Source: Erysipelotrichaceae bacterium
GTDB lineage: Bacteria > Bacillota_I > Bacilli_A > Erysipelotrichales > Erysipelotrichaceae
Reading direction: 5' to 3'
Assembly: GCA_015058955.1 (NCBI GenBank)
Contig: SVBJ01000012.1
Span: 1-55,947 of the forward strand
DNA: 55,947 nt
Part shown: positions 7,744 through 14,799 of the stretch, piece by piece
How the letters are laid out: every line of letters begins with the position of its first letter
Position numbering within the stretch: position 1 is the first letter of the stretch
Translations under genes and position numbers: made by a program
The notes under the pieces: generated by a model
The model's input: the letters and a program-made list of their open reading frames with translations, nothing else
What the model was told of the DNA's origin: nothing
The model's database searches: none

Positions 7744-7769
7744 TTTGGATAATGGCTGGCGCTTTTTTT
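7740..7769 (+). terminator. Possible terminator of the tRNA gene
   Basis: GCCATT/AATGGC forms a 6-bp stem that begins at the tRNA discriminator/CCA and is followed, after 6 nt, by seven T. The overlap with the tRNA CCA end makes the hairpin less certain. Confidence 0.4.
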
Positions 7770-7783
7770 ATAGGGAAAGAAAT

Positions 7784-8356
7784 ATGAAAGTACTGGCAAT
7801 TGATTTTGAAACCGCCAACGGTTCCTTCTGCTCAGCCTGTTCCATCGGATACTGTGTGATGAACAATGGGGAGATAGTGGAAAAGAATGAAATACTGATC
7901 AGACCGCATCCCCGCTACGGCTATTTTTCACCTGACAATACCAGGATCCATGGGCTGAAGAAACAGGATTGTGCCGGTGCAGACAGCTGGCCGTATGTCT
8001 TCAATGAGATATATCATCTGTTTGAAGACAGCATTGTTGTGGCTCATAATGCGCCATTTGATCTGAAGGTGCTGAAAAGCATCAATGCTCTTTATGGAAT
8101 AGACATGGCGGACTTCCCGTATCTGGATACCGTCTATCTGTCCCGCAAGATGTTTCCTCAGCTGCCTAATCACCGCCTGAATACGGTCTGTGAGTATCTG
8201 GGATTTCAGTTCAATCATCATCAGGCCGGGCAGGATGCCTTTGGCTGCATGGCTATCATTGAAGCCGTCATGGAGATGCTTAATGAGTATGACATTGAAC
8301 AGATTGTGAAGCGTACCGGCAGCAGATTGAAAATGTTTTCTGAAATTAATATATAG
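7784..8356 (+). CDS. DnaQ-like 3-prime to 5-prime exonuclease
   Basis: The 190-residue single-domain protein has the DEDDh exonuclease motifs: DFET near the N terminus (Exo I), HNAPFD with its aspartate (Exo II) and HxxxxD in HHQAGQD (Exo III). It resembles stand-alone polymerase III epsilon-like nucleases that trim single-stranded DNA or RNA ends. No helicase or polymerase domain is attached. Reading could begin upstream inside the tRNA terminator, but the ATG at 7784 with GGGAAAG upstream gives the usual MKVLAIDFETAN start. Confidence 0.88.
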   Translation: MKVLAIDFETANGSFCSACSIGYCVMNNGEIVEKNEILIRPHPRYGYFSPDNTRIHGLKKQDCAGADSWPYVFNEIYHLFEDSIVVAHNAPFDLKVLKSINALYGIDMADFPYLDTVYLSRKMFPQLPNHRLNTVCEYLGFQFNHHQAGQDAFGCMAIIEAVMEMLNEYDIEQIVKRTGSRLKMFSEINI

Positions 8357-8439
8357 AATTCTGTAAAATAGAGTTATTTTGATTGTTTTGTTTGCTGAAA
8401 GAACTTATAATAACTTTTATAACTGCAGGGGGAATTGAA

Positions 8440-8823
8440 ATGGAATTTGAAAATAATGCTTATTTCTGGCAGAAACTGGATACACTGTATCTTTCCAGTG
8501 ATCTGGTTATCGACAGGCCTAAGGGAACATGCCACCCATTTTACTCTAACCTCGTTTATCCTGTTAACTATGGCTATCTGAAGGACCCTAAGGATGATGA
8601 ACACATCGACTGCTACAGGGGAAGCAAAAATGAAAACAGTGTTAATGCCATGGTCGTCTGTGCTGACATTCTGAATAAGGACATTGAAGTCAAGCTTCTG
8701 GTTGGCTGTACGGATCAGGAAGAAATGGATATTCTGGGATTCCTTAATCAGACGGATTTCCAGAAATCCGTAATTATAAGAAGAGGATCTGCTATCCCTG
8801 ACTGGGGAAATACCAGTAACTGA
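8440..8823 (+). CDS. Inorganic pyrophosphatase-like protein (divergent)
   Basis: The 127-residue protein keeps the class I pyrophosphatase scaffold (LVIDRPKGTCHPFY, then YPVNYGYL) and the D/K of NKDIEVKLLVG. It is shorter than the usual 170-180 residues and has DDEHID where the metal site normally reads DGDPLD, so one catalytic Asp is Glu. It may be a degenerate hydrolase, a different phosphoryl hydrolase or a binding protein. AGGGGGAA lies 5 nt before the ATG; the open frame continues upstream but without a ribosome site. A terminator follows directly. Confidence 0.7.
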   Translation: MEFENNAYFWQKLDTLYLSSDLVIDRPKGTCHPFYSNLVYPVNYGYLKDPKDDEHIDCYRGSKNENSVNAMVVCADILNKDIEVKLLVGCTDQEEMDILGFLNQTDFQKSVIIRRGSAIPDWGNTSN

Positions 8824-8846
8824 TGTCTCGCAAGAGACATTTTTTG
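8823..8846 (+). terminator. Terminator after the pyrophosphatase-like gene
   Basis: ATGTCTC/GAGACAT with a GCAA loop and six T. The stem begins at the last base of the stop codon. Confidence 0.9.
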
Positions 8847-8847
8847 T

Positions 8848-8856
8848 TGGTATGAT
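8848..8856 (+). promoter_or_regulatory. Extended -10 promoter close to the rlmCD start codon
   Basis: TGG-TATGAT, an extended -10 element, ends 6 nt before the ATG at 8863. No -35 box is evident and no ribosome site precedes the ATG, so the message may be leaderless. Confidence 0.45.
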
Positions 8857-8862
8857 ATAGTT

Positions 8863-10176
8863 ATGAGAATGGAAATAAAAAAGACCGGCATTAACGGTGA
8901 AGGCATCGGTTATCTTAACAGGAAACCTGTATTTGTGACAGGCTGTTTTGCCGGTGAAACCGCTGATGTCAGGATCGTGGAAGACAGAGGAAAATACCTG
9001 CGCGGTAAAGCTGAGAAGATAATTGTCAGCTCTCCATACAGGACCGCCAGCATCTGCCCGTATTACAGGGATTGCGGCAGCTGTCCTTTCATTGATCTGA
9101 AATATGAAGCTCAGCTGAGGTATAAGGAAGAGATTCTTCAGGAGACCCTGCAGAAATACAGCGGCCTGAAAATCAAATGCGACCGCATCGTTCCTTCCCC
9201 GCAGTATCATTACCGCAACAAGATAAACCTTCCGGTAGCTGCTGATAAGAAGGGAAAACTGCATAATGCCATGTACCGTGCCGGCAGCAATATTCTGGTT
9301 CTGATCGATGAATGCCCTCTGCACGATGAAGAACTTGAAAGAGTCAGAAAAGCGGTGCTGAAGGCTTTAAACAGGGCGTCAATGATTTCCTATAGCCACC
9401 AGGATAAAAGCGGAATAAGACAGCTGGTCATCAGAGGATTTGAACAGTTCCAGGTTGTCCTGATCACCGGAAACGATGTGATTAACGAAAAGCTGACTAA
9501 TGACATCATGTCCATAGATAAGGTAGTTTCTCTCTGGCAGGGCATCAATGTCCGGAAGAACCCGGTAAATATGATGCCTGATAAGATAAAGCTGATAAGC
9601 GGCAGACAGGATATAGATCTCAGCATCTGCGGGTATGATGTTTCGCTACATCCGCAGGCTTTCTTCCAGCTCAACCGCCTCCAGGCAGAGGCCATCTATG
9701 AAAAGGTCAGCGAACTGATCAGTGAAAAGGTGTCTCTGGCCGTGGAAGCATATTGCGGCATCGGAGTCATGAGCATGATGATCCATGACAGGGCTGAAGA
9801 AGTCATCGGCGTTGAAATTGATGCCCGGGCAGTAGAATCAGCCAGACAAAACGCAAAAGCCAATGGAATAGAAAACGTATCCTTCCGCTGCAATGATGCC
9901 GGAAGTGAGCTGATCAGGCTGTCCCGCAAAAGAAAAACAGATATTCTGATTGCCGACCCGCCGCGTACCGGCATGTCGGAGAACTTCATTCAGTGTCTTC
10001 TGAAAAGCCCGGTCAGAAAGATCATCTACGTTTCCTGCAATCCAGCTACATTGGCCCGTAACATAAAAGAACTGTCACGGAAGTATGAGGTGGAAAGGGT
10101 AATGCCATATGACATGTTTCCAAATACACCGCATATTGAAACGATAACAGTTCTCCGTCTTAAAGAAAAAGGGTGA
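8863..10176 (+). CDS. rlmCD: 23S rRNA (uracil-C5)-methyltransferase, RlmCD/TrmA family
   Basis: The 437-residue protein has an N-terminal TRAM-like RNA-binding domain (about 1-55), a 4Fe-4S motif (C65, C71, C74, C151), an SAM fold around EAYCGIGVMS and ADPPRTG, and the catalytic Cys in VSCNPATLARN (C392). The family makes m5U at position 1939, or in Gram-positives at both 747 and 1939 (RlmCD). Which sites are modified here is inferred from the Firmicute background. The start lacks a Shine-Dalgarno, and an extended -10 box ends 6 nt upstream. Confidence 0.92.
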   Translation: MRMEIKKTGINGEGIGYLNRKPVFVTGCFAGETADVRIVEDRGKYLRGKAEKIIVSSPYRTASICPYYRDCGSCPFIDLKYEAQLRYKEEILQETLQKYSGLKIKCDRIVPSPQYHYRNKINLPVAADKKGKLHNAMYRAGSNILVLIDECPLHDEELERVRKAVLKALNRASMISYSHQDKSGIRQLVIRGFEQFQVVLITGNDVINEKLTNDIMSIDKVVSLWQGINVRKNPVNMMPDKIKLISGRQDIDLSICGYDVSLHPQAFFQLNRLQAEAIYEKVSELISEKVSLAVEAYCGIGVMSMMIHDRAEEVIGVEIDARAVESARQNAKANGIENVSFRCNDAGSELIRLSRKRKTDILIADPPRTGMSENFIQCLLKSPVRKIIYVSCNPATLARNIKELSRKYEVERVMPYDMFPNTPHIETITVLRLKEKG

Positions 10177-10190
10177 AGCTTTCTTCACCC
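10166..10190 (-). terminator. Terminator of the minus-strand small gene
   Basis: GGGTGAA/TTCACCC hairpin. On the minus strand it is followed by CTTTTTC, giving a U-tract; on the plus strand no T-run follows, so it mainly serves the gene at 10185-10415, whose stop lies inside it. Confidence 0.65.
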
Positions 10191-10415
10191 GTTGAAATAG
10201 CGGATCAGAATAAACCGTGACATTGTCAGCATCATTATCATTACCAGCGACATCATAATGATGAGGAATATCATCTGCTTTCTAAGAGCGGCTTTTTCCT
10301 CAGAAGATTCGATGGCTTTCAGTCTCAGACTTCTGAATCTCATCATCACGATTATCGACAGAAGCATCATTGTTCCCGTCAGTATCAGCATCACGGTTTT
10401 CAGCGAATTATTCAT
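10185..10415 (-). CDS. Small two-helix membrane protein
   Basis: This 76-residue protein of unknown family has two hydrophobic segments (about 6-25 and 48-70), very rich in Met, Ile and Leu. They are separated by a highly charged loop that contains RSLRLKAIESSEEKAALR. It therefore looks like a hairpin with a cytosolic basic/acidic turn. TGAGGT lies 8-9 nt before the ATG and a TATAAT is present further upstream, which supports real translation. It is divergent from the PhnD-like lipoprotein gene, with which it shares a short intergenic region. Confidence 0.65.
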   Translation of the reverse strand: MNNSLKTVMLILTGTMMLLSIIVMMRFRSLRLKAIESSEEKAALRKQMIFLIIMMSLVMIMMLTMSRFILIRYFNG

Positions 10416-10477
10416 AGATTTTACCTCAGTAAAATTATATTATATATGTAATGGATATTCAAATTCACAAAGGATAT

Positions 10478-11500
10478 ATGAAGAAGATACTTGTTTTATT
10501 AATATGTCTGATAATGATCATTCCTGTATCGGGCTGCCGTCAGAAGATGACGGAGATCGATTCGCTGGTGATCGGGTTTACCCCGAAGACAGATACCGGT
10601 GAGATACAGGAATTTTCGCGTGAACTGCAGAACATCATCAGAGAACAGATCTACGACCTGGGCTTTAACATCGGCAATGTCGAGATCGTCTTTACCACCA
10701 GCAATAAAGACCTGATCGATCAGATTGAAAATGGCAGTATTGATCTGGGGCTTGTCTCGCCGATTGGCTATCTGGACAATAAGGAAAGCCATGTAAAACC
10801 GCTGGCAGCCACCCTGACGCTGGACAACATTCTGGAAAGCACTGATCTCTCCTATGTCAATGACCACGGGAAGGAAATACAGGCTGACAGGGCTCCGGGT
10901 TACTATTCCTTCATCTATGTAAACATCGCTTCCCAAAATGGCCGCGACCTCTATGACAAGGCCATAAGTGACAGCATGAAATGGGATGATGTGAAGGATC
11001 TGAAATGGTGTGTGGGCTCACCGGCTTCCCTGGATACCTACATGTATCCGTCGTTATGGCTTAACTCGAAATTCGGCAAGGGTTTCGGCAATTCCCGCCG
11101 TACGGTCCGGGAACTGAATAATGTCGAGTCTCATCTGGGCTACTTTGAGATGATGCGCCGACTGATCAATCAGGAATGTGACGTGATGTGCCGGTATGCG
11201 GACATGCGCAAGGAGATCAGATTTGATGAAGTGATATTCAGCCGGTACGGCTCACAATATGATGACATGTATGATCTGATAAAGGTCATAGGGGTCACAC
11301 CGCTGATCTATAACGACATTGTCGTCTTCAATAACAAGAACATTTCCGCTCCATATCAGAAGGCTCTGCTGATGGTATTGCAGGCAATAGGGGAACCGGA
11401 TGACAGCATCCTGCGCAGGATCAACATCTACGGTTTCCAGGAAATAAGTGAAAAGGATCTTAAGGATGCACAGGACATGCTGAACCTGTTCGACAAGTAG
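10478..11500 (+). CDS. PhnD-like substrate-binding lipoprotein
   Basis: The 340-residue protein starts with a lipoprotein signal (VSGC, lipidated C20) and continues as a periplasmic-binding-protein type 2 fold of the PhnD/phosphonate family: GFTPKTDTGEIQEFSRELQ, then GLVSPIGYL, and a WCVGSPASLDTYMYPS segment where PhnD has FGDP-SSTSG. It should sit on the outer face of the membrane and bind a small ligand, possibly phosphate- or phosphonate-like. No ABC permease or ATPase gene is adjacent. The upstream ATG at 10451 lacks a ribosome site; AAAGGA lies 4 nt before 10478 and only that start gives a clean signal peptide. It is followed 12 nt later by tdk. Confidence 0.8.
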   Translation: MKKILVLLICLIMIIPVSGCRQKMTEIDSLVIGFTPKTDTGEIQEFSRELQNIIREQIYDLGFNIGNVEIVFTTSNKDLIDQIENGSIDLGLVSPIGYLDNKESHVKPLAATLTLDNILESTDLSYVNDHGKEIQADRAPGYYSFIYVNIASQNGRDLYDKAISDSMKWDDVKDLKWCVGSPASLDTYMYPSLWLNSKFGKGFGNSRRTVRELNNVESHLGYFEMMRRLINQECDVMCRYADMRKEIRFDEVIFSRYGSQYDDMYDLIKVIGVTPLIYNDIVVFNNKNISAPYQKALLMVLQAIGEPDDSILRRINIYGFQEISEKDLKDAQDMLNLFDK

Positions 11501-11512
11501 GAGGATAAATTT

Positions 11513-12100
11513 ATGGCAAAACTGTATTTCAAGTTCGGGGCAATGAACTCATCCAAGACCGCCAATGCCCTGATGACCAAGTTCAATTATGAGGAAAAGG
11601 GCAAGAAGGTCTGGCTGATCAAGCCTGCAATCGATAACAGAGACGGTGTGCAGATCATCAAGTCCCGCATTGGCTTGCAGGCGCCTTGTCTGGCCCTTAA
11701 GACTGATGACAGCATCATGCAGATGTGTCCGCATGATGAGATAGATGTAATAATATGTGATGAATGTCAGTTTCTGACGGTTGAGCAGGTCAATGACCTG
11801 CGTGTGATCGCAACTGACTTTGACATACCGGTATTATGCTTCGGTTTAAGAGCAGACTTCCTGACGAACCTGTTCCCAGGTTCCAAGAGACTGTTTGAGC
11901 TGGCTGACAGCATTGCCGAGATCAAGTCCATCTGCAAGTGCGGTTCCAAGGCCACGGTCAATGCCCGTTTCAATGAAAAGGGCGAGATCCAGGTGGAAGG
12001 CGAGCAGGTCTTCATCGGAGGCAATGAAAGCTATGAGGGGCTGTGCTGGCGCTGCTATCACCGCATGATTCTGGAAAGACAAAAAAAAAGAAGGAGTTAA
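11513..12100 (+). CDS. tdk: Thymidine kinase
   Basis: This is a 195-residue type II (TK1-like) thymidine kinase, which phosphorylates thymidine to dTMP in the salvage pathway. The P-loop reads GAMNSSKT (G9 to T16) rather than the usual GPMFSGKS. The Walker B/DECQF segment, the CKCGSKA and CWRC zinc-binding cysteines and the lasso-loop region are all visible. A GGAGG ribosome site lies 9 nt upstream. It probably shares a transcript with the preceding lipoprotein and ends at a strong terminator whose loop contains the stop codon. Confidence 0.95.
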   Translation: MAKLYFKFGAMNSSKTANALMTKFNYEEKGKKVWLIKPAIDNRDGVQIIKSRIGLQAPCLALKTDDSIMQMCPHDEIDVIICDECQFLTVEQVNDLRVIATDFDIPVLCFGLRADFLTNLFPGSKRLFELADSIAEIKSICKCGSKATVNARFNEKGEIQVEGEQVFIGGNESYEGLCWRCYHRMILERQKKRRS

Positions 12101-12116
12101 AGTCCTTCTTCTTTTT
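12088..12116 (+). terminator. tdk terminator
   Basis: AAGAAGGA/TCCTTCTT with a 7-nt loop that holds the tdk stop codon, then CTTTTT. The T-run is also the first part of the repeated unit that follows. Confidence 0.9.
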
Positions 12117-12155
12117 GTTAAGGGGGGATAAATTTAAAATAGAAAGGAGAATTCT

Positions 12156-12239
12156 ATGCAAATGCATTTCTTTATTTGCAATTATAATATATCAATAATG
12201 TTTCACGTAAATTTATGGAATATGTGTGAAATAATGTGA
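12156..12239 (+). CDS. Small ORF 1 in the repeat unit (27 aa)
   Basis: ATG preceded at 6 nt by AAAGGAG opens a 27-codon frame (begins MQMHFFICNYNI and ends WNMCEIM) that stops at TGA. No family is recognised. The U and G of the start codon and the next six bases form the 5-prime arm of an 8-bp hairpin (12157-12180). The frame length equals that of copy 2 read through one internal stop. It could be a true peptide, a leader peptide or simply part of a structured RNA. A strong terminator follows at once. Confidence 0.4.
   Translation: MQMHFFICNYNISIMFHVNLWNMCEIM
12157..12180 (+). promoter_or_regulatory. Start-codon hairpin, copy 1
   Basis: An 8-bp stem UGCAAAUG/UAUUUGCA closes an 8-nt loop. 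Its base contains the U and G of the start codon. The equivalent stem in copy 2 has A-U replaced by G-C at pair 5 and G-U replaced by A-U at pair 8, so pairing is preserved. Confidence 0.5.
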
Positions 12240-12244
12240 AAAAA

Positions 12245-12272
12245 AGGATCTCAGCTGAGATCCTGTTTTTTT
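12245..12272 (+). terminator. Terminator after small ORF 1
   Basis: AGGATCTC/GAGATCCT around AGCT (a 20-bp perfect palindrome), followed by GTTTTTTT. It separates the two copies of the repeat unit. Confidence 0.88.
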
Positions 12273-12297
12273 GCCTTTCGGAATTAAGGCACTTTTT
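12272..12297 (+). terminator. Second hairpin with T-run ahead of copy 2
   Basis: TGCCTT/AAGGCA with an 8-nt loop, then CTTTTTG. It occupies the same position relative to copy 2 as the tdk terminator does relative to copy 1, although the stems are unrelated in sequence. Confidence 0.55.
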
Positions 12298-12337
12298 GTT
12301 AAGGGGGATAAATTTTGAAAATAGAAAGGAGAATTCT

Positions 12338-12391
12338 ATGCAGATATCTCTTCTTATCTGCAACTATAATATAGCAATAATCTATCACTGA
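12338..12391 (+). CDS. Small ORF 2 in the repeat unit (17 aa, internal stop relative to copy 1)
   Basis: The same AAAGGAG-N6-ATG context opens MQISLLICNYNI, sharing the ICNYNI core with copy 1, but TGA replaces the codon after His17. If read through, the frame again ends at the same relative TGA (12419-12421) with the WNICEIM sequence. The hairpin at 12339-12362 covers the start codon. Either copy 2 is decaying or only the RNA structure and the N-terminal half matter. Confidence 0.35.
   Translation: MQISLLICNYNIAIIYH
12339..12362 (+). promoter_or_regulatory. Start-codon hairpin, copy 2
   Basis: An 8-bp stem UGCAGAUA/UAUCUGCA with an 8-nt loop, matching the geometry of the copy 1 hairpin while differing at two base pairs in a compensatory way. 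Confidence 0.5.
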
Positions 12392-12429
12392 ATTATATGG
12401 AATATATGTGAAATAATGTGATGGAAAAT

Positions 12430-12459
12430 TTGCCTTGATGCTGTCTTTTAGATTAGAAT
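12430..12459 (+). promoter_or_regulatory. Probable promoter of the recX-yhaM-trhP operon
   Basis: TTGCCT, 18-nt spacer, TAGAAT. The start of transcription would fall about 9 nt before the GTG of the first gene, leaving a very short leader. Confidence 0.45.
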
Positions 12460-12474
12460 AATGATGGTGATTAT

Positions 12475-13050
12475 GTGAACGTTTACGACTTTGACAAGAC
12501 GATTTACCGTAACGATTCAACGGTTGATTTCTATCTGTGGCAGCTGGCCAGACACCCGCTGCTGATACGCTTCCGGCCTAAGCAGCTGTTAGGCTTTTTT
12601 CTGTATTACGGCATCCACGTCATTAACAAGACCGAGATGAAGAACTATTTCTACTGTTACCTCAAGGCGATAAAGGACATCGATTCCGATGTCGTGACCT
12701 TCTGGGACAGCCACATTGACGGTGTCAATAAATGGTATCTGGAGAAACACCGTGATGATGATGTCGTGATCAGCGCTTCAGCCACTTTTCTGGTAAAAGA
12801 GGCCTGTCATCGACTGGGCATTAAGACAGTCATATGTTCAGAGGTCGATCCTTATACCGGAGAAGTCATGGGAGAAAACTGCAACGGTGCCCAGAAGCCG
12901 ATCCGTTTCCGGGAAGAAGGCTTCAAGGCTGAAGACATTGAGGAATTCTACAGCGATTCCTATGGCGACACTCCGATGGCCTTGCTGGCAAAGAAGAGCT
13001 ATCTGGTCAAGGGTGAAAAGCTGATCGACTGGGGAAGCGACAGAAAATGA
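12475..13050 (+). CDS. HAD superfamily IB phosphatase
   Basis: The 191-residue protein starts at GTG and shows HAD motif I as YDFDKTIY at its very N terminus, an ISAS motif II (serine), and DSYGDTPM as the motif IV/III aspartates, the pattern of subfamily IB (SerB-like) phosphohydrolases. Many clostridial homologues act on unknown phosphorylated metabolites. TGGTGA 4 nt upstream is a modest ribosome site. The stop overlaps recX as ATGA, so it heads a long operon that runs to 18447. Confidence 0.85.
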   Translation: MNVYDFDKTIYRNDSTVDFYLWQLARHPLLIRFRPKQLLGFFLYYGIHVINKTEMKNYFYCYLKAIKDIDSDVVTFWDSHIDGVNKWYLEKHRDDDVVISASATFLVKEACHRLGIKTVICSEVDPYTGEVMGENCNGAQKPIRFREEGFKAEDIEEFYSDSYGDTPMALLAKKSYLVKGEKLIDWGSDRK

Positions 13051-13877
13051 GCGAAGAGAATAAGGAATATACCGTAGTCAGATTAAGAGTCGATGACGAT
13101 TATACCTGGATATATGTGGCAGACGGTGACATGGAAACGGCTTTTACCATTCTGACCGATGATTACTTTGACTTAAGGATCACCCAGGATCAGGTAATTA
13201 ATGAAGAGCAGTATGCCCGGCTGGAAAAGCTGCATGCCTATGCCTACGGATATAAGCGTGCACTGAAAAAGCTTTCATATAAGGATCACAGCGTCAGGGA
13301 GATAGCTGATATGCTGGCTGGAATCCAGAATCTGGACGGTGTTTCCAGCAAACGCATCATAGACACACTGAAAAGCAGTGGCTTTCTCGATGATGAAAAG
13401 CTGGTGATCAATGAGATCGAAAATGATCAGATCAGACTTAACGGCCACCATAAGACCGCTGCTGATCTGGCTGACCGTGGCATTGACAGGGAACTGATCG
13501 ACCGTTATATCAACCGGATCGATCCGGCAACGGAACTGGAAATGGGCATTGAAAAAGCCGGCATGATCGTCAAGAGCATCCGCAACAGATCCCACAGGGA
13601 GACATTGGCTCTGTTAAAAAACAGGCTGCTGTCAGCCGGATATCCTTCCGGCATGATCCCTGATATCATTTCCGCCCTTGAACTGGAAAGTGATGAAGAA
13701 GCGGAAAGGGCAAATCTGAAACGCGAATTTGACAGGGCGATGAAGCGATACGCCAACAGGTATTCAGGCCACAGTCTGAAGACTCACATATATCAGAGCC
13801 TTTATGGAAAAGGCTATCACAGCGCAGAAATCAGAGCGCTGCTTGACACATTACGGGAGGAAGACAATGAAGATTAA
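13047..13877 (+). CDS. recX: Recombination regulator RecX
   Basis: The 276-residue protein consists of an N-terminal beta segment (about 1-60) and repeated three-helix units, with the typical YAYGYKRALKKLSYKDHS, LKSSGFLDDEKL and LYGKGYHSAEIRALL helices. RecX binds RecA filaments and limits recombination and SOS induction. The size matches long Firmicute RecX proteins (about 260-270). recA is not in the window. It overlaps the HAD gene by 4 nt and the yhaM start by 11 nt. Confidence 0.9.
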   Translation: MSEENKEYTVVRLRVDDDYTWIYVADGDMETAFTILTDDYFDLRITQDQVINEEQYARLEKLHAYAYGYKRALKKLSYKDHSVREIADMLAGIQNLDGVSSKRIIDTLKSSGFLDDEKLVINEIENDQIRLNGHHKTAADLADRGIDRELIDRYINRIDPATELEMGIEKAGMIVKSIRNRSHRETLALLKNRLLSAGYPSGMIPDIISALELESDEEAERANLKREFDRAMKRYANRYSGHSLKTHIYQSLYGKGYHSAEIRALLDTLREEDNED

Positions 13878-14799
13878 GGACATCAGAGAAAACATGGGTG
13901 TGGAATTTCTGGCACTGGTCACCATGGCCAACCAGGGTGTTACCAACAACGATTCCCCATATCTCAATCTGGAACTGAAGGACAATACCGGTACCATGGT
14001 AGCCAAGATGTGGAATGTTACCGCGGATACCGTAGCCAAGGTCAAGGTCGGATCCCTGGTCAAGGTCAGGGGCACGTCTCTTTTATACAAGGATCAGCTG
14101 CAGATGAAGGTGCTGGAAATCACACCGGTAGACACTGATGAAGTGGACATTTCGCAGTTTGTCACGGTATCACCGGTACCGGCAGCTCAGCTGCGTGAGA
14201 TCCTGCAGAGTGCAGTTGATTCCATCGAGAATGAGAAGATCAAGCGGATCGTTCAGCATATCTACCGTAAGTATGACCGCCAGATCTATTCCTCACCGGC
14301 TGCAACCCGCAACCATCACGAGTATTTCGGCGGACTGGCAACTCATGTTTCCGGAATGCTGAAGATGGCTGAAGCCGTCTGCATCAACTATCCGGAAGTA
14401 AACCGTGATTACCTGATTGCCGGTGTCCTGCTGCATGACGTCGGCAAGATCATTGAACTGGGCGGCAGCAGCATAGCTGAATATACAACGGAAGGAAAGC
14501 TGCTGGGTCACATTACGATCTCCCAGACCATGGTCCGGGAAGCCGCAGAAGAACTGGACATCGATTCTGAGGAAGTAATGGTTTTAAGACACATCATCCT
14601 GGCTCATCACGGCAAAAGAGAGTTCGGATCTCCGGTACTGCCGCTGACCATGGAAGCAGAAGTACTGCACATGATCGATGACATGGACGCCAAGATCAAC
14701 ATGATAGGCAAGGAACTGAAAGATACCAGAAAGGGCGAGTTTACCAAGAAGATATTCTCTCTTGATAACCGCAGTTTCTATAAACTCAAAGGAGAATAG
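13867..14799 (+). CDS. yhaM: 3-prime to 5-prime exoribonuclease YhaM
   Basis: The 310-residue protein has an N-terminal OB fold (about 1-90) and an HD hydrolase domain (about 150-285) with the HH of NHHEYFGG, the LLHDVGKI motif and HHGKREFG. The family trims single-stranded RNA and can act on DNA with Mn2+. Although the reading frame is open further upstream, the ATG at 13867 preceded by GGGAGGAAGAC gives the conserved MKIKDI start and overlaps recX by 11 nt. Confidence 0.93.
   Translation: MKIKDIRENMGVEFLALVTMANQGVTNNDSPYLNLELKDNTGTMVAKMWNVTADTVAKVKVGSLVKVRGTSLLYKDQLQMKVLEITPVDTDEVDISQFVTVSPVPAAQLREILQSAVDSIENEKIKRIVQHIYRKYDRQIYSSPAATRNHHEYFGGLATHVSGMLKMAEAVCINYPEVNRDYLIAGVLLHDVGKIIELGGSSIAEYTTEGKLLGHITISQTMVREAAEELDIDSEEVMVLRHIILAHHGKREFGSPVLPLTMEAEVLHMIDDMDAKINMIGKELKDTRKGEFTKKIFSLDNRSFYKLKGE

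Larger units (their letters stand above)
12111..12239 (+). repeat. Tandem repeat unit, copy 1 (small ORF plus hairpin)
   Basis: This ~129-bp unit runs from CTTTTTGTTAAGGGG through AGAAAGGAGAATTCTATG and a small ORF to AAATAATGTGA. Copy 2 lies at 12292-12421. The two copies align without gaps from the ATG to the final TGA (84 nt each). The leader and ribosome site are almost identical, and the middle is more diverged. Confidence 0.85.
12292..12421 (+). repeat. Tandem repeat unit, copy 2
   Basis: Second copy of the ~130-bp unit, again starting CTTTTTGTTAAGGGG and ending AAATAATGTGA. It has five instead of six G in the G-run and a 2-3 nt longer spacer before AGAAAGGAG. No terminator follows; the promoter of the HAD gene begins 9 nt later. 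Confidence 0.85.

Noticed and set aside
8374-9324. Long open frame (316 codons) on the minus strand
   Set aside because: It lies antisense to the pyrophosphatase-like and rlmCD genes, whose motifs and ribosome sites are clear. Its protein has low-complexity, family-less sequence and no ribosome site.
10258-10602. Plus-strand frame of 114 codons overlapping the small membrane gene
   Set aside because: It runs antisense to a minus-strand gene with a clean ribosome site and two membrane helices, and out of frame into the PhnD-like signal peptide.
12222-12239. Rex-like TGTGAAATAATGTGA in the repeat units as an operator
   Set aside because: The right half reads GTGA rather than TTCACA, so there is no dyad symmetry. 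The segment is also the conserved end of the small frame.
12111-12421. Type I toxin-antitoxin pair
   Set aside because: The duplicated small peptides are not the usual hydrophobic single-helix toxins, and I found no convincing divergent antisense promoter in both copies. Kept only as an uncharacterised repeat.
12111-12421. CRISPR array
   Set aside because: Only two copies, ~130 bp each with diverged interiors, and no cas genes.
12172-12520. Two minus-strand open frames crossing the repeat units
   Set aside because: They lack ribosome sites and run through terminator hairpins and the HAD promoter. The plus-strand small frames have conserved ribosome sites and equal lengths, so they explain the region better.
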